Below are positions 49,147 to 60,400 of a DNA stretch of 64,000 nt, piece by piece. The first letter of the stretch is position 1; each line of letters opens with the position of its first letter. The position numbers and the translations under genes were made by a program. Source of the DNA: Fasciolopsis buskii (Eukaryota; Platyhelminthes; Trematoda; Plagiorchiida; Fasciolidae); contig LUCM01002871.1 of assembly GCA_008360955.1 (NCBI GenBank), positions 234,119 to 298,118 of the forward strand, read 5' to 3'. The notes under the pieces were generated by a model. It did no database searches. It was given only the letters and a program-made list of their open reading frames with translations, and had not been told where the DNA came from.

Positions 49147-52100
49147 GCCGACGCCTATCTGGTCCGCCGACACTTCAGAACATCTTGCCCAATAACCATT
49201 AGACTGTGCGAATCTGAATGGTTGACTATTGGAATGTTGAGACTCATCCGCACTCGTGAAAGTTTTCTGTTTAACCTATAAAAATTTTCAAAACATTCCC
49301 CCGCCTGATTTAGGTTTTCAACCCATTAAAATATCTTTAGCGGAAAGTAAATAAAGAAAGTTCTATCGCGCCAATTGCAATCTGGACTCCACACGAAGAT
49401 CGAAGCAAGCTCCGTCTATAGAGTAAAGTAGTTCACACGATCACATATGTTTGGATCGTTAGTTTATACGTGTTTGGGCTTACCAGTCAGGCATTCTGGA
49501 TAAAGAAATAATAGAATAATTTCATTGACAACGAATCACTTCGGTTTCAAACAACCGTAAGCAGTTGTTTGTCACATTACCAAAAATTCGTTGGCCTTGA
49601 AAACAACAAATGGCAATGAAAATCAATCCGACAAACTTCTAGATACGATGACAAATTGAAAGGGATGAATGAAAAGCCCGGTGAAACAATCAAAATGAAT
49701 AACACACCTGTAAGCTGTTGGTCTGGAAGGATAAAATGAATGAAATATTATTTTAATTCATAAGTTTCTAGGGTTGGCTAAAAACTTCAAACTTCTTTCC
49801 GACTGCCGATTTGTGCAGGATAATTGGGACAGGTAAAGTTCGCGGTTCGAAACTCCGACTGCGAACTGCCGGGTTTTCCCTACTATGGCATCCTCTCTTC
49901 AGTTTCTAGTGGTCGATAACTCTAAGTTCGTTGTCTCGGATCATTTTTAGCAAATAAAAACTTTAACGGGAATAAATGCGCATTCTACAACCACAATGAT
50001 TTTTCCCACGGACATGTACCTTAAGTGGGAATTGCGTGGCTCAGTACTATGGTTCCACAGCCTAGTGAAACTCCCGACGACAACTCGAAATCCAGCGGAG
50101 GTTTGTGTGTTTTATACCCACCCGGGAACAGCTCAAGGATACAAACCAGGGGCTAATGAACAATAGGTGATGGTCAGAATCAATCATCGGACAAATTAGC
50201 GAAGAATTTTTACCCACATAGTCTACTGATAGAATTCTACACGTGATCCGTTCACATAAATATACTCCGTACCGGATTTATGTTTGTCACCTGTCTGACT
50301 AGTCGTTGTAAGGCTTGGGAAGGACTTTATTATACCAAACAATTTCTGGAACCAATCAGTTTCTGCGAGTTTTCACAAAGATTGATCACAATATTTGACT
50401 TACCTGCGTACTTGTTCTCATCAACGAATACTAATTAGAAGATAAAACAAATAACTAAAAAAATCGATCATAGATTTTCGCCGATAATTTTATTAATATA
50501 ATGTTACTTGAATGCATATGAATTACACCATCGGCCAGGGATTGTTTGCTCGGCTTTATGCTTCCCATGTATTTCTGATAATATTTCAACATTAGAAAAA
50601 CTCGGTTAATTAGATCGTTCGTGGTTGGAACATTTCTGAGTATCCCTATTTAGAAAAAATGAAGATGGGTTGTCAAAATGTTTTTTCAACTCTGCTTTTG
50701 CGAAGGCGATTTTAAAGTACTTGGGCAACAAGCAACTGAGACGCAACTTGAATAGCAAAGACGATCGAAAACAAAATGTGCCACAGTCTCACGCACTGGA
50801 TGTTGAAGATATTTTAATTGTGATGCCTTTTGCTACTTCTAGTGGATGATGTGAAAATTGCACTGGTCCTTTGGTGTTTATATGATTTAATTCGGCTGAA
50901 ATCTGTTTTCATTTGGTTGAATAAAAGATTGTATGTGTGTTGTGCTAGGCGCCGAATCAAGTGCCCAAACGGACGACAGGCTCTCGTGGCTGATCTGTAG
51001 CGTGGCACATTAGACAAAAACGAAGATTATTTCAGTAATCGGTTGAAGTTTGTATACATTATTTGAAAAGTTTTAAGAGCATTGTTTAACCGAGACTAGG
51101 TCACTCGAGAAGGTCATTATTCATGCAAGACTGTACTACCCGATAAACAATCCAAAACGCTGAAATCAATTCCCAGCAAATGTGTTGTCATTTTCAACTA
51201 TTCGTAAGAAGGTGAGCATCAAATGTTTAAATTTGTTCTGACGAATATTCCATCATGACTGTACAACTCCATTCCTGGTGATCCAATGCATAAAATCAAT
51301 CCAATTGACATTCACATCCAAGCATTTGTATTTGCTCGGTTGTAAGATCAACTGTTCGTTCACATAAGGACGACTATCAGTCACGTGATCAATGTTCATT
51401 CTTCAAGTCTGAGCAAAATCCAACAGAGGGTCTCGGTCCCAACCATATTGAACTACGCATCTTTCGTCAGGGATACATTTTTATGGTTCAATCCACTCAG
51501 GTTGTTGAAATATACCACTTCGATCAGAACATTTCTTGTCAAATCGTGAAGTAACGTGATGGACCTCATTGATGAATCTGTTCAGATGATCATGCTGCAG
51601 TCTATCTGTAAAGAAGGCTCAGACCTCATCGACTATTCCATCCCCACGTAGTAAATCATGAAGAACTTCAGTCCGGAATTCTCATGTTCCAGAACCTGCC
51701 CAACGAGTGCTAAACTCTGAGTCATCGAAAAGAAGAAGCAATAGGTAAACGAGCTCGTCATCCTCATTCTGAAAATTTTACCGTGTAACTTAATGGTCTG
51801 ACAAAAATTCAGTTCAAATTCCGGGAGTTTTTGAAGTGGAATACAGTGAGCAACTTAGTAATAATACTGAATGCCATAATCAGTAGGCTGTTAATGAAGG
51901 CTAAACGATACAAGTTAAGATCAAATGATCAAGGATAACGGACACCATTTGTCAACTCTCAAATTGTGTACTGCTCTAGCTTAGTTCCCTTTAAAACAGA
52001 ACCAAAAACTTACGATCCCAAAATCCTTCCGACAACGTGAAAGTGGCACAGATTAAGCAGACGAAGACGAACATGGCAGCCGATGTAAAAATGGCTTCCT

Positions 52101-54003
52101 CGATCTAATCAAGAACAAACTGTGCTTAACCTGTGATTTAACATTTCGATCGGTCAACAGATTTATTCGGACCAATTAGAGAGACAGTGTGCAGTACACA
52201 CGCAAGTCACACCTTGGCATCGTGTGTTGCAGCTTTCCTACCAACAGAGTTACTAACTTGTTATCGATCGTGATGAGGTAATTTTTACAATCGAAGTAAG
52301 GTTTGTTCAGTATCCTGAGAATTAATTGTTTATTCCTCTTCCCCTGCATCTGATACCCATGGATTACAACTTATAATGATCAATTTACTCTACATTCATC
52401 AATAACGAGGTTTAGTTGTTTTACGAATTAATATGCGCAACGAACTGATTTGGACACAGTTACTAAATGAAGTTTGGTCTCGGTGAGGTTATAGCTACAG
52501 TAATTATATTATAATAATAACGGTACGAACGCTAACAGTGATGGTAATAAGGAAACGAATAGAATTGCTGATAAAGAATAGATAAATCAAACTGCAACAT
52601 GTGGAATATAATGTCTACTGAAAATTCTGTCTGACGGATAGATTATATCGAACAGTTAAATGACAACTTGTTCCATTCTTGAAGGCTCTTCGACTAGCTA
52701 GAACGTGCTTATTGATTTATGACTGGACCTTCCCACTATAATCATGATAGGTATTCACTTACATACCACTGAGTATCAGAGTTTAGGTAATGTACGATGA
52801 GCAAGCATTTGTACGAAAAGTCGTGCATACTGAAGTCCAGTAATCCTGGTGACTTTGATGCGATCTCAAAACATATGGGAAATGTGAATTTACATAGCAC
52901 GGGGATGGTAAATGTGGGTAAAGAAGACGTGAACGATATAGAAGAGCCGAAAAAGAGAAGACTCGGGAAATTTTCATAGGAAGGATTGCCAAAACACGGG
53001 TTACAACCATGGCAAAAACGGCGGTGGTGAAAAATTTCCTAGCTTACACAGATCCGGGTTTAGAAGACCAGTAGGGATGGCCTCAAAGATCATGAATAAC
53101 AATTTTGCACAATCCCCGGGTTTAAAATTTGGCCGTTGTCATGATCCGTTCCCGAGCTGGTAACAAATTTATCTGGCAGCAGGTATCCGTTGAACTTAGG
53201 CAGTCCTAAGCAACACGTTGTCAAACAATCAGAAGTGAGCTTTATTTTACATTCCAAATTTCATTTTCCAGTTACTGATCGTTCACTCTCCGACAGTTTT
53301 GCTTCTACAAACAATAAACACGAACGAGTTTGATCTGGTTTTGTTTGCTACTGGCAGCATTGAATAATAGCGAGAGAAAAATTGCCCAATTTTAAATCGA
53401 AAGCGGTTCAGAGAAGAGGAAATACTTCGAATGCAACAGCACCACTGATTGTGGCATTTACTCATATCACCCAAAAGTTTTACGTTATCAGCTTGGAAGA
53501 TGTGATGAACTTCAATCGGAGAAGCTAAGTGTGATCTAGTAGATCGATTGACAATCTTGACCCATTTTTTAACCATTGCATGGCCCCGAAGGCACCGCTC
53601 TCGGCGGGTTTGATCCACGGACAGGTGCAATGCTTGTCGGAATCACCACGTAGTCACCTACCCACTCCAATGCTCGTTTGGTTAACTGATCGAGTACTCT
53701 ACGTCTAATCACAGCATTGCCAGCTAAATTCTGTCATCAAATCCTACCATTATCGGTACTCGGACATAACCGATCTTTGCAGTGATATTATTATTATATT
53801 AAACCACCATCAATACAACAAACATACTGATTGCAGTTTGCATGTGCACTGATGTGTCACAGTGATTTCAGATGAAATTCATAAGGCATTGCTTTGAATT
53901 CTCTGCTAAGACATGCAACGGAGGACATTATAGCCAAAAACAAAATGCTCCGCCGACTTATTTACCGCTGGTTTTGTTGCACTTCTTCCCTTTACTTTTA
54001 TCT
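49147..54003. other. No recognised gene
   Basis: Frames at 52797-52979 (plus, Lys/Glu-rich end EEPKKRRLGKF) and 53283-53630 (minus, 115 codons) have no identifiable domain. No repeats or RNA genes were recognised. Confidence 0.4.
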
Positions 54004-54170
54004 TTTACTTCCTTTATTATTTGAGTAACAAAATGCTCCACTTTTCCGGAAGCATGCCGCGGCCAGCAAAAGGCCACTAAGTGGATAAATTGGCCGGCGG
54101 TGAGAGGACTCGGACCCGTAACCTTCAAGCTGCAACGCCACGACCTCATCCGCTCGGCCACCGACGACAG
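54004..54170 (-). repeat. tRNA-derived SINE copy, minus strand
   Basis: The tail complement TTTACTTCCTTTATTATTTG is followed by CGGCCAGCAAAAGGCCACTA, GGCCGGCGGTGAGAGGACTC, a mutated B box and CCACGACCTCATCCGCTCGG at the A-box end. It is full length with an altered B box (ACTCGGACCC). Confidence 0.82.
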
Positions 54171-54533
54171 CCCCGGCCGCGTCCAGAATGGGGGCACTTG
54201 CAGCATACTATCTGAGGCACAGACTGCATTTGCAATCCAGTGTGAGGTTTATTTTGTTTTAGTTACTAAACTGATGTTGGTCTCCAAGCTTCTGCTTTCC
54301 TAAAACGTAGCTCAAAGTGAATTCATGCATTTATTTATGTCCCGAAAATATACAGTAAATGCTTAGTGTTTGGTAAATTCCAAGCTCATTAACTCAACTC
54401 ACAAAACAAAAGCCTATGTCCATTCAAATCAATTCATGACTGAGGGGAATCCGTCAGTCTGTTTCTGTTGAACTCGTCTTTTTGGATAGAGATAAAGGTT
54501 TTTCGAATACATCAACGTTCCGCTCACTTATAA
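54171..54533. other. No recognised feature
   Basis: Sequence between the SINE and the CR1-like fragment, with no coding or repeat signal. Confidence 0.4.
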
Positions 54534-54960
54534 TTGTCCCTTAAACTATGTGACCAACACTTGTCAGCGTGTGGGAAATTTGCTGGCAAAATTCTTTCCG
54601 ATCCAAAGCATCCTCTGCACAATGATCGTTCAAAGTGTCACTCTTATATTTCGACACGATCCGCTTTTCGTTTCATACCCTCCAGAATCGATATCCTTAG
54701 GAACTCCACTGTCCCATATTTAGGACGAATCTTGTCAAACAGTGACTGGGTTCCAGCCGAATTCTTAAACAACCTGTCGTAATGCGTTATGATTATTGCT
54801 GGATAAGTTCTCTTATGATCTTTACGAAGCGATGAGTGTATTTTTATTTTATTTATTAATTCTCCTGTTTTATTTTTTACCGTCACATTTTTTGACTGAA
54901 GCGCGACATCATTTAGTGTACGCAAAAATCTGTACAATACAATTCAATACAAATATAAGA
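54534..54960 (+). mobile_element. CR1-like non-LTR retrotransposon C-terminal and 3' UTR fragment
   Basis: The plus frame 54534-54782 includes CGKFAGKILSDPKHPLHN and TRSAFRFIPSRIDILRNS followed by TVPYLGRILSN. This resembles the extreme C terminus of CR1/Jockey-type polyproteins (HPLH..., TRS-x-F-R-x-x-P-S-R, S-x-V/I-P-x-L). It is followed by a T-rich stretch and an AATACAATTCAATACAAATA tail, as expected for a 5'-truncated insertion. The 5' limit is set by where similarity starts. Confidence 0.55.
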
Positions 54961-55019
54961 ATAATTGTTAGCCCACTCGGAAACGGCTTTATCTTTTATT
55001 TTCCTTGGTAATACAAATA

Positions 55020-55158
55020 TAAGTTACTTTAATTTGTGGAAGTGGGTGAACCCCAGTGTTGATTGGGAAAAATTAACCGGCCGTTGAAGGGATTCGATCC
55101 TCCCGGATTTTCCAGGCAAAAAATCCTCTTTTGTGGACCTTTTGACTGCCATCCGTAC
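55020..55158 (-). repeat. Diverged relative of the tRNA-derived SINE
   Basis: AATTAACCGGCCGTTGAAGG, then the B-box-like GGATTCGATCC, then GTGGACCTTTTGACTGCC align in order with the body, B box and A-box end of the 54.0 and 59.0 kb copies. Identity is clearly lower, so this is an older copy or a sister family. Confidence 0.42.
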
Positions 55159-56997
55159 ACAACAAAAGGTTCGGGAAGAAATACGCCTTCGAAGAGAAAA
55201 TAAACCACGGGCCAAAAAATAAGGGTTTTATATCTTGTAATACAACTGAATTTCCCGGGGTCTTGTTTGTCCCGAAAGAATACGCACAATGCCTATAAAT
55301 TTTAAGCGATGTATTGTGGTGATCATACCATAGAGCTGCTGTCCCAGTACGGGGTACCTTCACAAAAAAAAGCTCTTGAAAAATGGAAAGTCATCTAGTC
55401 CCAGAAGAATCCATTTGATCGTGAAGTCCTGTTTATTCGGCGATCCTGTGCTCACTTTCTGCCACCATTTCGATAACTCTTTGCCTGTGGAACATTTGGA
55501 AATTCACAATGTCGTTGTTACTTCTTTCTCTCTGGTGCCTGTAAACGGAATTGAACCTGGAATGAGTGCGTGTTAGTTGAAAACTTCCAGTAGTATCAAC
55601 ACTATATTCACTAAATCACGTGCGTATACTTCTAATGTTTTAAAAAACTCCACGATAGGTCAGGCGTCCAGTGATTTGTCACGTGGCTCCACCTCGCAGT
55701 CTGAGCAAGTGCATTACCTAGATAATGTTCACTGAACGAATTTGGCACAATCGTCACGTGATCCGATTGTTATTCCGTTTTTCAGAGCAACAATTCGGTG
55801 ACTGTGTCTGGGGTGCCAATGTGTCCGAGGGCTTTGTAAGAATGCGCAACCACAGTTACGATATTTTCAACTTGACAACTGTACCATCGTGCTGATAATG
55901 ATCCTTGCTTCTACGGTGATAGTACACCTTGGTTCTCAAAAGAACCTCGTGAAAAACAAACGAAACGCAAAATCAAAGGGCTATTCAGTTCTGGTTTTCA
56001 CGTCTCTTCGATCCTGAAAAGAGGTCAATTCAACGGAAGATCCATGACTCGCTTTACTTTGGCACACTCATCTTGTAACCGACCTTTGTTTTTTTGTACA
56101 CATCATGCGCGTGCATAATTTTGTTGTCAAAAACGATTGCGGTTTTATTTACCCGAGAAATGGTGTCATGTTGTAGTCACAATAAAATGGCATCTTGGCT
56201 TGGTGTGAATATTCTCCGCTATCTTATTCTTCTCTGAGCAGACAAAATCAGAGAACGTTGGTACAAGGTTAACGGCTGCCCCCATGGATAGAACAGTAAA
56301 TAGGCGATGTCACAAGAAAACTGCACCTTGATGTGGTATAAAGATTTCGTTTTCAATGCTCAGTTTTTAGGAGACGTCTGCATTGCATTGTCAGCCAAAA
56401 ACGAACAGGTAAATCGCCGTAATGTGTACAGTAATTTGACGTGGAATTGAATAAAATGTTTACATGTGAGGCACATGTTTGCCGAAATCGTTCATTTATA
56501 ATATTATGCACGGGGTCTCAGATTTATTCGCAATCGAAACGTTTTGTCTGTCTTAACTCTTTGGCACTAGGTCTTCCTGTCATTTTTCCTGGTCTCTTTT
56601 CCAAAGACCCTAACTTGGTTTCTAGATATCTCAAATTCCTAGACATTTTTTCACTGAATTCCGAATTGCCCAACAAATTAAAACTTTCCAGAATCTTTCA
56701 CAACCGCGTTCACTGACTTCTCTCGTCCTATGCATGACCAGTTAGCGTGCAGTATTATCTACTCATGTTTCTGTTGAAATGATAAAAAGGTTTATGCACG
56801 CAACCAAGGTTACGATTGTCCTACCGTCCCATACTAGGCTAGGAACTAAACGAACTTCGGATCTGTATGATTCCAAATAAAAAACGGAGTAAAATGCTAT
56901 CACCAACCCATGGGATGCTTGTTTACCTGGGAGCGTAGAGAAATTCTTTTCGCTACGTGAAAGATGAATATGCGCCTTCACGAATGCACGAAATGTT
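55159..56997. other. No recognised gene downstream of GALE
   Basis: Frames at 56441-56716 (plus) and 56763-57095 (minus) have no motif, and the latter runs into the GALE 3' UTR. No repeats were seen. Confidence 0.4.
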
Positions 56998-57003
56998 TTT
57001 ATT
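56998..57003 (-). terminator. Candidate GALE polyadenylation signal AATAAA
   Basis: The complement of TTTATT at 56998-57003 is the first canonical AATAAA downstream of the GALE stop, about 400 bases away. That implies a 3' UTR of roughly 0.4 kb. Nothing else in the stretch down to 57405 looks like coding sequence. The assignment rests only on the hexamer and its position. Confidence 0.45.
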
Positions 57004-57405
57004 GATTTGACTTGCATACTGATGATGACAACGATGACCATGCCCAAAATGGATAATGTTTCGAACGAATAAATGACAACGATGATAAGTAACATATTGC
57101 TACATACTGTTCAGTTTCGATGCCTGGTGATGAAGCTCCTGAATCCCATATCCCACATCCCACATCCGCCAAAAAAAGAAACAAAGAATAAGAACAAATA
57201 ATAGTGTTTGCTGAGCACATTTGTAATTGATTGTTTACCTATTTGTCCTTCAAAAGTGTTATAAATCAAACAAAAATATTAATATCACAATTAGAAGTCC
57301 TAAAATACCCGATTGGCACAAAATAGAATTTCACATCCCAGTTATACTTTTTGTCTACACGCGAGGCACGCAGTGTAAATGATAAACATTCCCAGAGTGG
57401 TTTAC

Positions 57406-57462
57406 TTATTCGTATCCGTGCGGGTTTTTCACTTGCCAACGCCATTGGTCTTCGCACATTTT
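57406..57462 (-). CDS. GALE: GALE terminal exon with stop codon (57 bp)
   Basis: The acceptor is TTGTTACAG (complement of 57471-57463). Nineteen codons including TAA at 57408-57406 encode [18 protein letters not shown], matching the family's C-terminal (M)C-x-D-x-W-x-W-Q-x-x-N-P-x-G-(Y/F) ending. The exon is far too short to stand out as an open frame and is placed by homology and phase. It lies 2724 bp from the previous exon. Confidence 0.9.
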   Translation of the reverse strand, partial: KMCEDQWRWQVKNPHGYE

Positions 57463-60400
57463 CTGTAACAAATGAAAAGATTTCGTTTTATCCGTTAAAT
57501 TCATTATGACCAAGAAAATAAGCGATCGGATAGTGTAGAATACATTCGAGTATTGAATAATCCGTTGATGAGTATTTTTTACCAAAGGACATTCTCACAC
57601 AAATTATATTCACACTGAGGACGCATTGGTAAGGATAATTTTCTATCGAGTCCAGGGTTGCAAAGACAAAACACAAACGGCATGACGGCAAAATTTTCAT
57701 GACATGAGGATTTGAAAATTTTATTTCGCCTACTGAATTCTTCTTAGTAGCGCTACCGTTTTATGCAGCTAGGATCATGCGGAGACGTTTCATTTGCATG
57801 ACGAAAACCGACGCGGTGGTAACGGTAGGCGACAGTAATTCAATCACTTATAGACTAAGTAGTTAAATAATCCGTCTTGCCAACATTACGATTTTTAAAC
57901 ATTGACTAGTAGCATGTCAGCTTACAAGGCAATAGTCCCGAGGTTTGCAAACCTCTGAAGGTTTCTTCATGCGGTCCTTGATATATCTGGATAGAATATT
58001 TACACACCGGATGGCAGCTTATTCTAAATGCCGTTTTGTTTTGTTTAGCTAAGCAGTTCATTGTGTGGCATCAATGCTCAAATAGCCACTGGTCTTATGG
58101 AGGGCTTGTGCGATGAGCCAATCTTTGTAAATAATAATCAACAGAGTATTTCCATCGCGACCGATCTTGGATGACAGGACAGAAATAAGGTCCTTGATAA
58201 TAACCTCGTGAGCGTTAGGCTATCATGGTCGTTAAATACTCGTCTTGTAACCTTCTATTTTGCATTGTGCAGTACTAATTGATCAGTGGTATCTCATGGC
58301 GGCACAGATTTTCTCAAGCGATCGATGCCGTCAATGTCTTGTTTGGATATCTTAGAATGGACGGAACCCAACTTATAATCGCCCATCCCAAGTTCGCAAC
58401 CCGGTTCGACAGCGATGAAAATGGATTACCTGTCGACATCTCCAGTGACTAGGTCAGGCGGACTATGGTGATGTGACATCGATTCGATAAACCAAACAAA
58501 AAATTGACTTCATAAATTAGACCAGAAGTGATGAATCGAATCAGTTAACGAAGAAATCCACCGATGACTTCTGACCATCAAGGAGGCGCAGGCCATTTGC
58601 TTTTGATCAGTAAATGGGGAGGAGGCCTGATGTCTGCCTGATTTGGCTGTTCCCGCTGATCAACCGGAATGAATGGTATATATATACACGCATATATATA
58701 TATATAATACATATATATGTATATATATATTATATATACGTGTGGGCCTTATTGTTTGGTATCGCACGATATCTTTGAATATTAATCAATATTGGGGATG
58801 GTTATTGGACGATCAATAGTTATATGCATTTTCCTAATCAAAGGCCAGCACAACTGCAGTGACATCGCACTAGTTACTTAAAGCGATCAAATGACTAAAA
58901 AACACGTAATAAGGTCAGCCATCTTCTATGTCTGTTAGTTAATTCCTTTATTAATGAAATAACCATGCATACGGTTTCCAGAAAAGCGGTCGCTTCCAAC
59001 AGATGACTTCCGAGTGAGGAAGTTGACCGGCGATGAGAGGACTTTCATTTCTAAACGCCACGACCTTATCCGTTTGACTACCACCGGTCGAAATACCCAG
59101 TGAACTAATCGCTCACTGGGTGTTGATCAAAGAAAGCGAATGTAAATGATTCCTTTTGATCTAATAACTGAATTTTGGATCGGCTTGATTTGATTTTATC
59201 TCACTAGGGTTAGTGGGAACTAGAGATTGTCAAGCGACGTGACGAAACTAGAGCACACGTCTTCTTCCTATTTCCGCGGTACAAAACTGTCCATACCTAG
59301 CAAAATTCTACAGATGTGCAATGCTTTCACGACCTGTCGGGTCATACGGCTTAGTCTTTGGAAAAGATGATGATTGTGAATAGATTAGCGTGTTTGGGAC
59401 ATGCTTTTTGCGTGGCCACAGAATAACTGCTTCGTTGTTCCCCGTTCTCTGGTCCCGGGTTCCCGTGGTCCAGGTGACCTATCGATGACATGAAAAAACG
59501 CATAGAAACGTTAACCCGTAGACTGGTTTGTGTGGCTGCAGTTAGATTACCCAGTTGGAGTCTACCAGCTCTCTCCAACCGAGGGTTGGAGACAATAGGC
59601 AATATGGCACAGTGCCACATTAAGTGGTCCTGTTGAATTCGAAATCCCATCTCTTCAGTGCAACTGTAAAATTTGTTACCTTATGATTTATCTTTTACTA
59701 TTTCCCGTTCACTCTTCTCTTTGAGTAGTTGACGTGCTAAGATAGCAATCAAAGCCGGGGCACGTTGGCACAAATTTAAAGGTTATAAAAATGGGGACTG
59801 AAGGCACGTAACACCTGATTGACGATTTTACAGACAACAAATGATTGACGACAAATGACCGGTCACTTCCTCTGACCACTCACTCCGTCGCCTCCTCATG
59901 CCGGTACACGTACACACAATGCAAACTGACAAAATCCAAAAAAATATATAAACTACTGATTTGAAACATCATTGTCAGACCGCTGTTGTTAACTTACTAA
60001 CCACTACGTGAATTGAAACAACTAATGAAATAACTCAAATTGGCTTCACATAACAAGTGGACGAGAATGAGCCGGTGACACGTGTGTCATTCTAGGACAA
60101 AGCAAATTAACAACGAAAAACGATTTAATTAGATTTGATTCGGGTTTTGTTTGCTCGTGTTCCAGTTTGCCAAATTGGTAACTCACTTCCAAACCGAATT
60201 TCGTTTTCCATTTCAGTTCTTTTGCTGCCAAACTGGCATCTGCGTACACCGCGGCTGCGTCACCTTCACGGCGTGGGCATATCTTGTATGCGATCGGTTT
60301 GCCACAAGCCTTTTCCATCGCTTTGATTATTTCCAAGACGGAATAGCCAGTCCCAGTTCCGAGGTTGTAGGCCTAACAGAAATGAACAAAATGATGTTGC

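Larger units (their letters stand above)
57463..60186 (-). other. GALE last intron (2724 bp)
   Basis: It starts with GTGAGT at 60186 and ends in ACAG at 57463, reading on the minus strand. Inside are a SINE copy at 58936-59088 and an AT-rich microsatellite around 58675-58740. The remaining sequence holds no recognisable exon or RNA. Confidence 0.85.

Noticed and set aside
52797..52979. Lys/Glu-rich plus-strand frame ending EEPKKRRLGKF, possible exon
   Set aside because: It is only 60 codons, has no partner exons and no family match, and is overlapped by a 75-codon minus frame.
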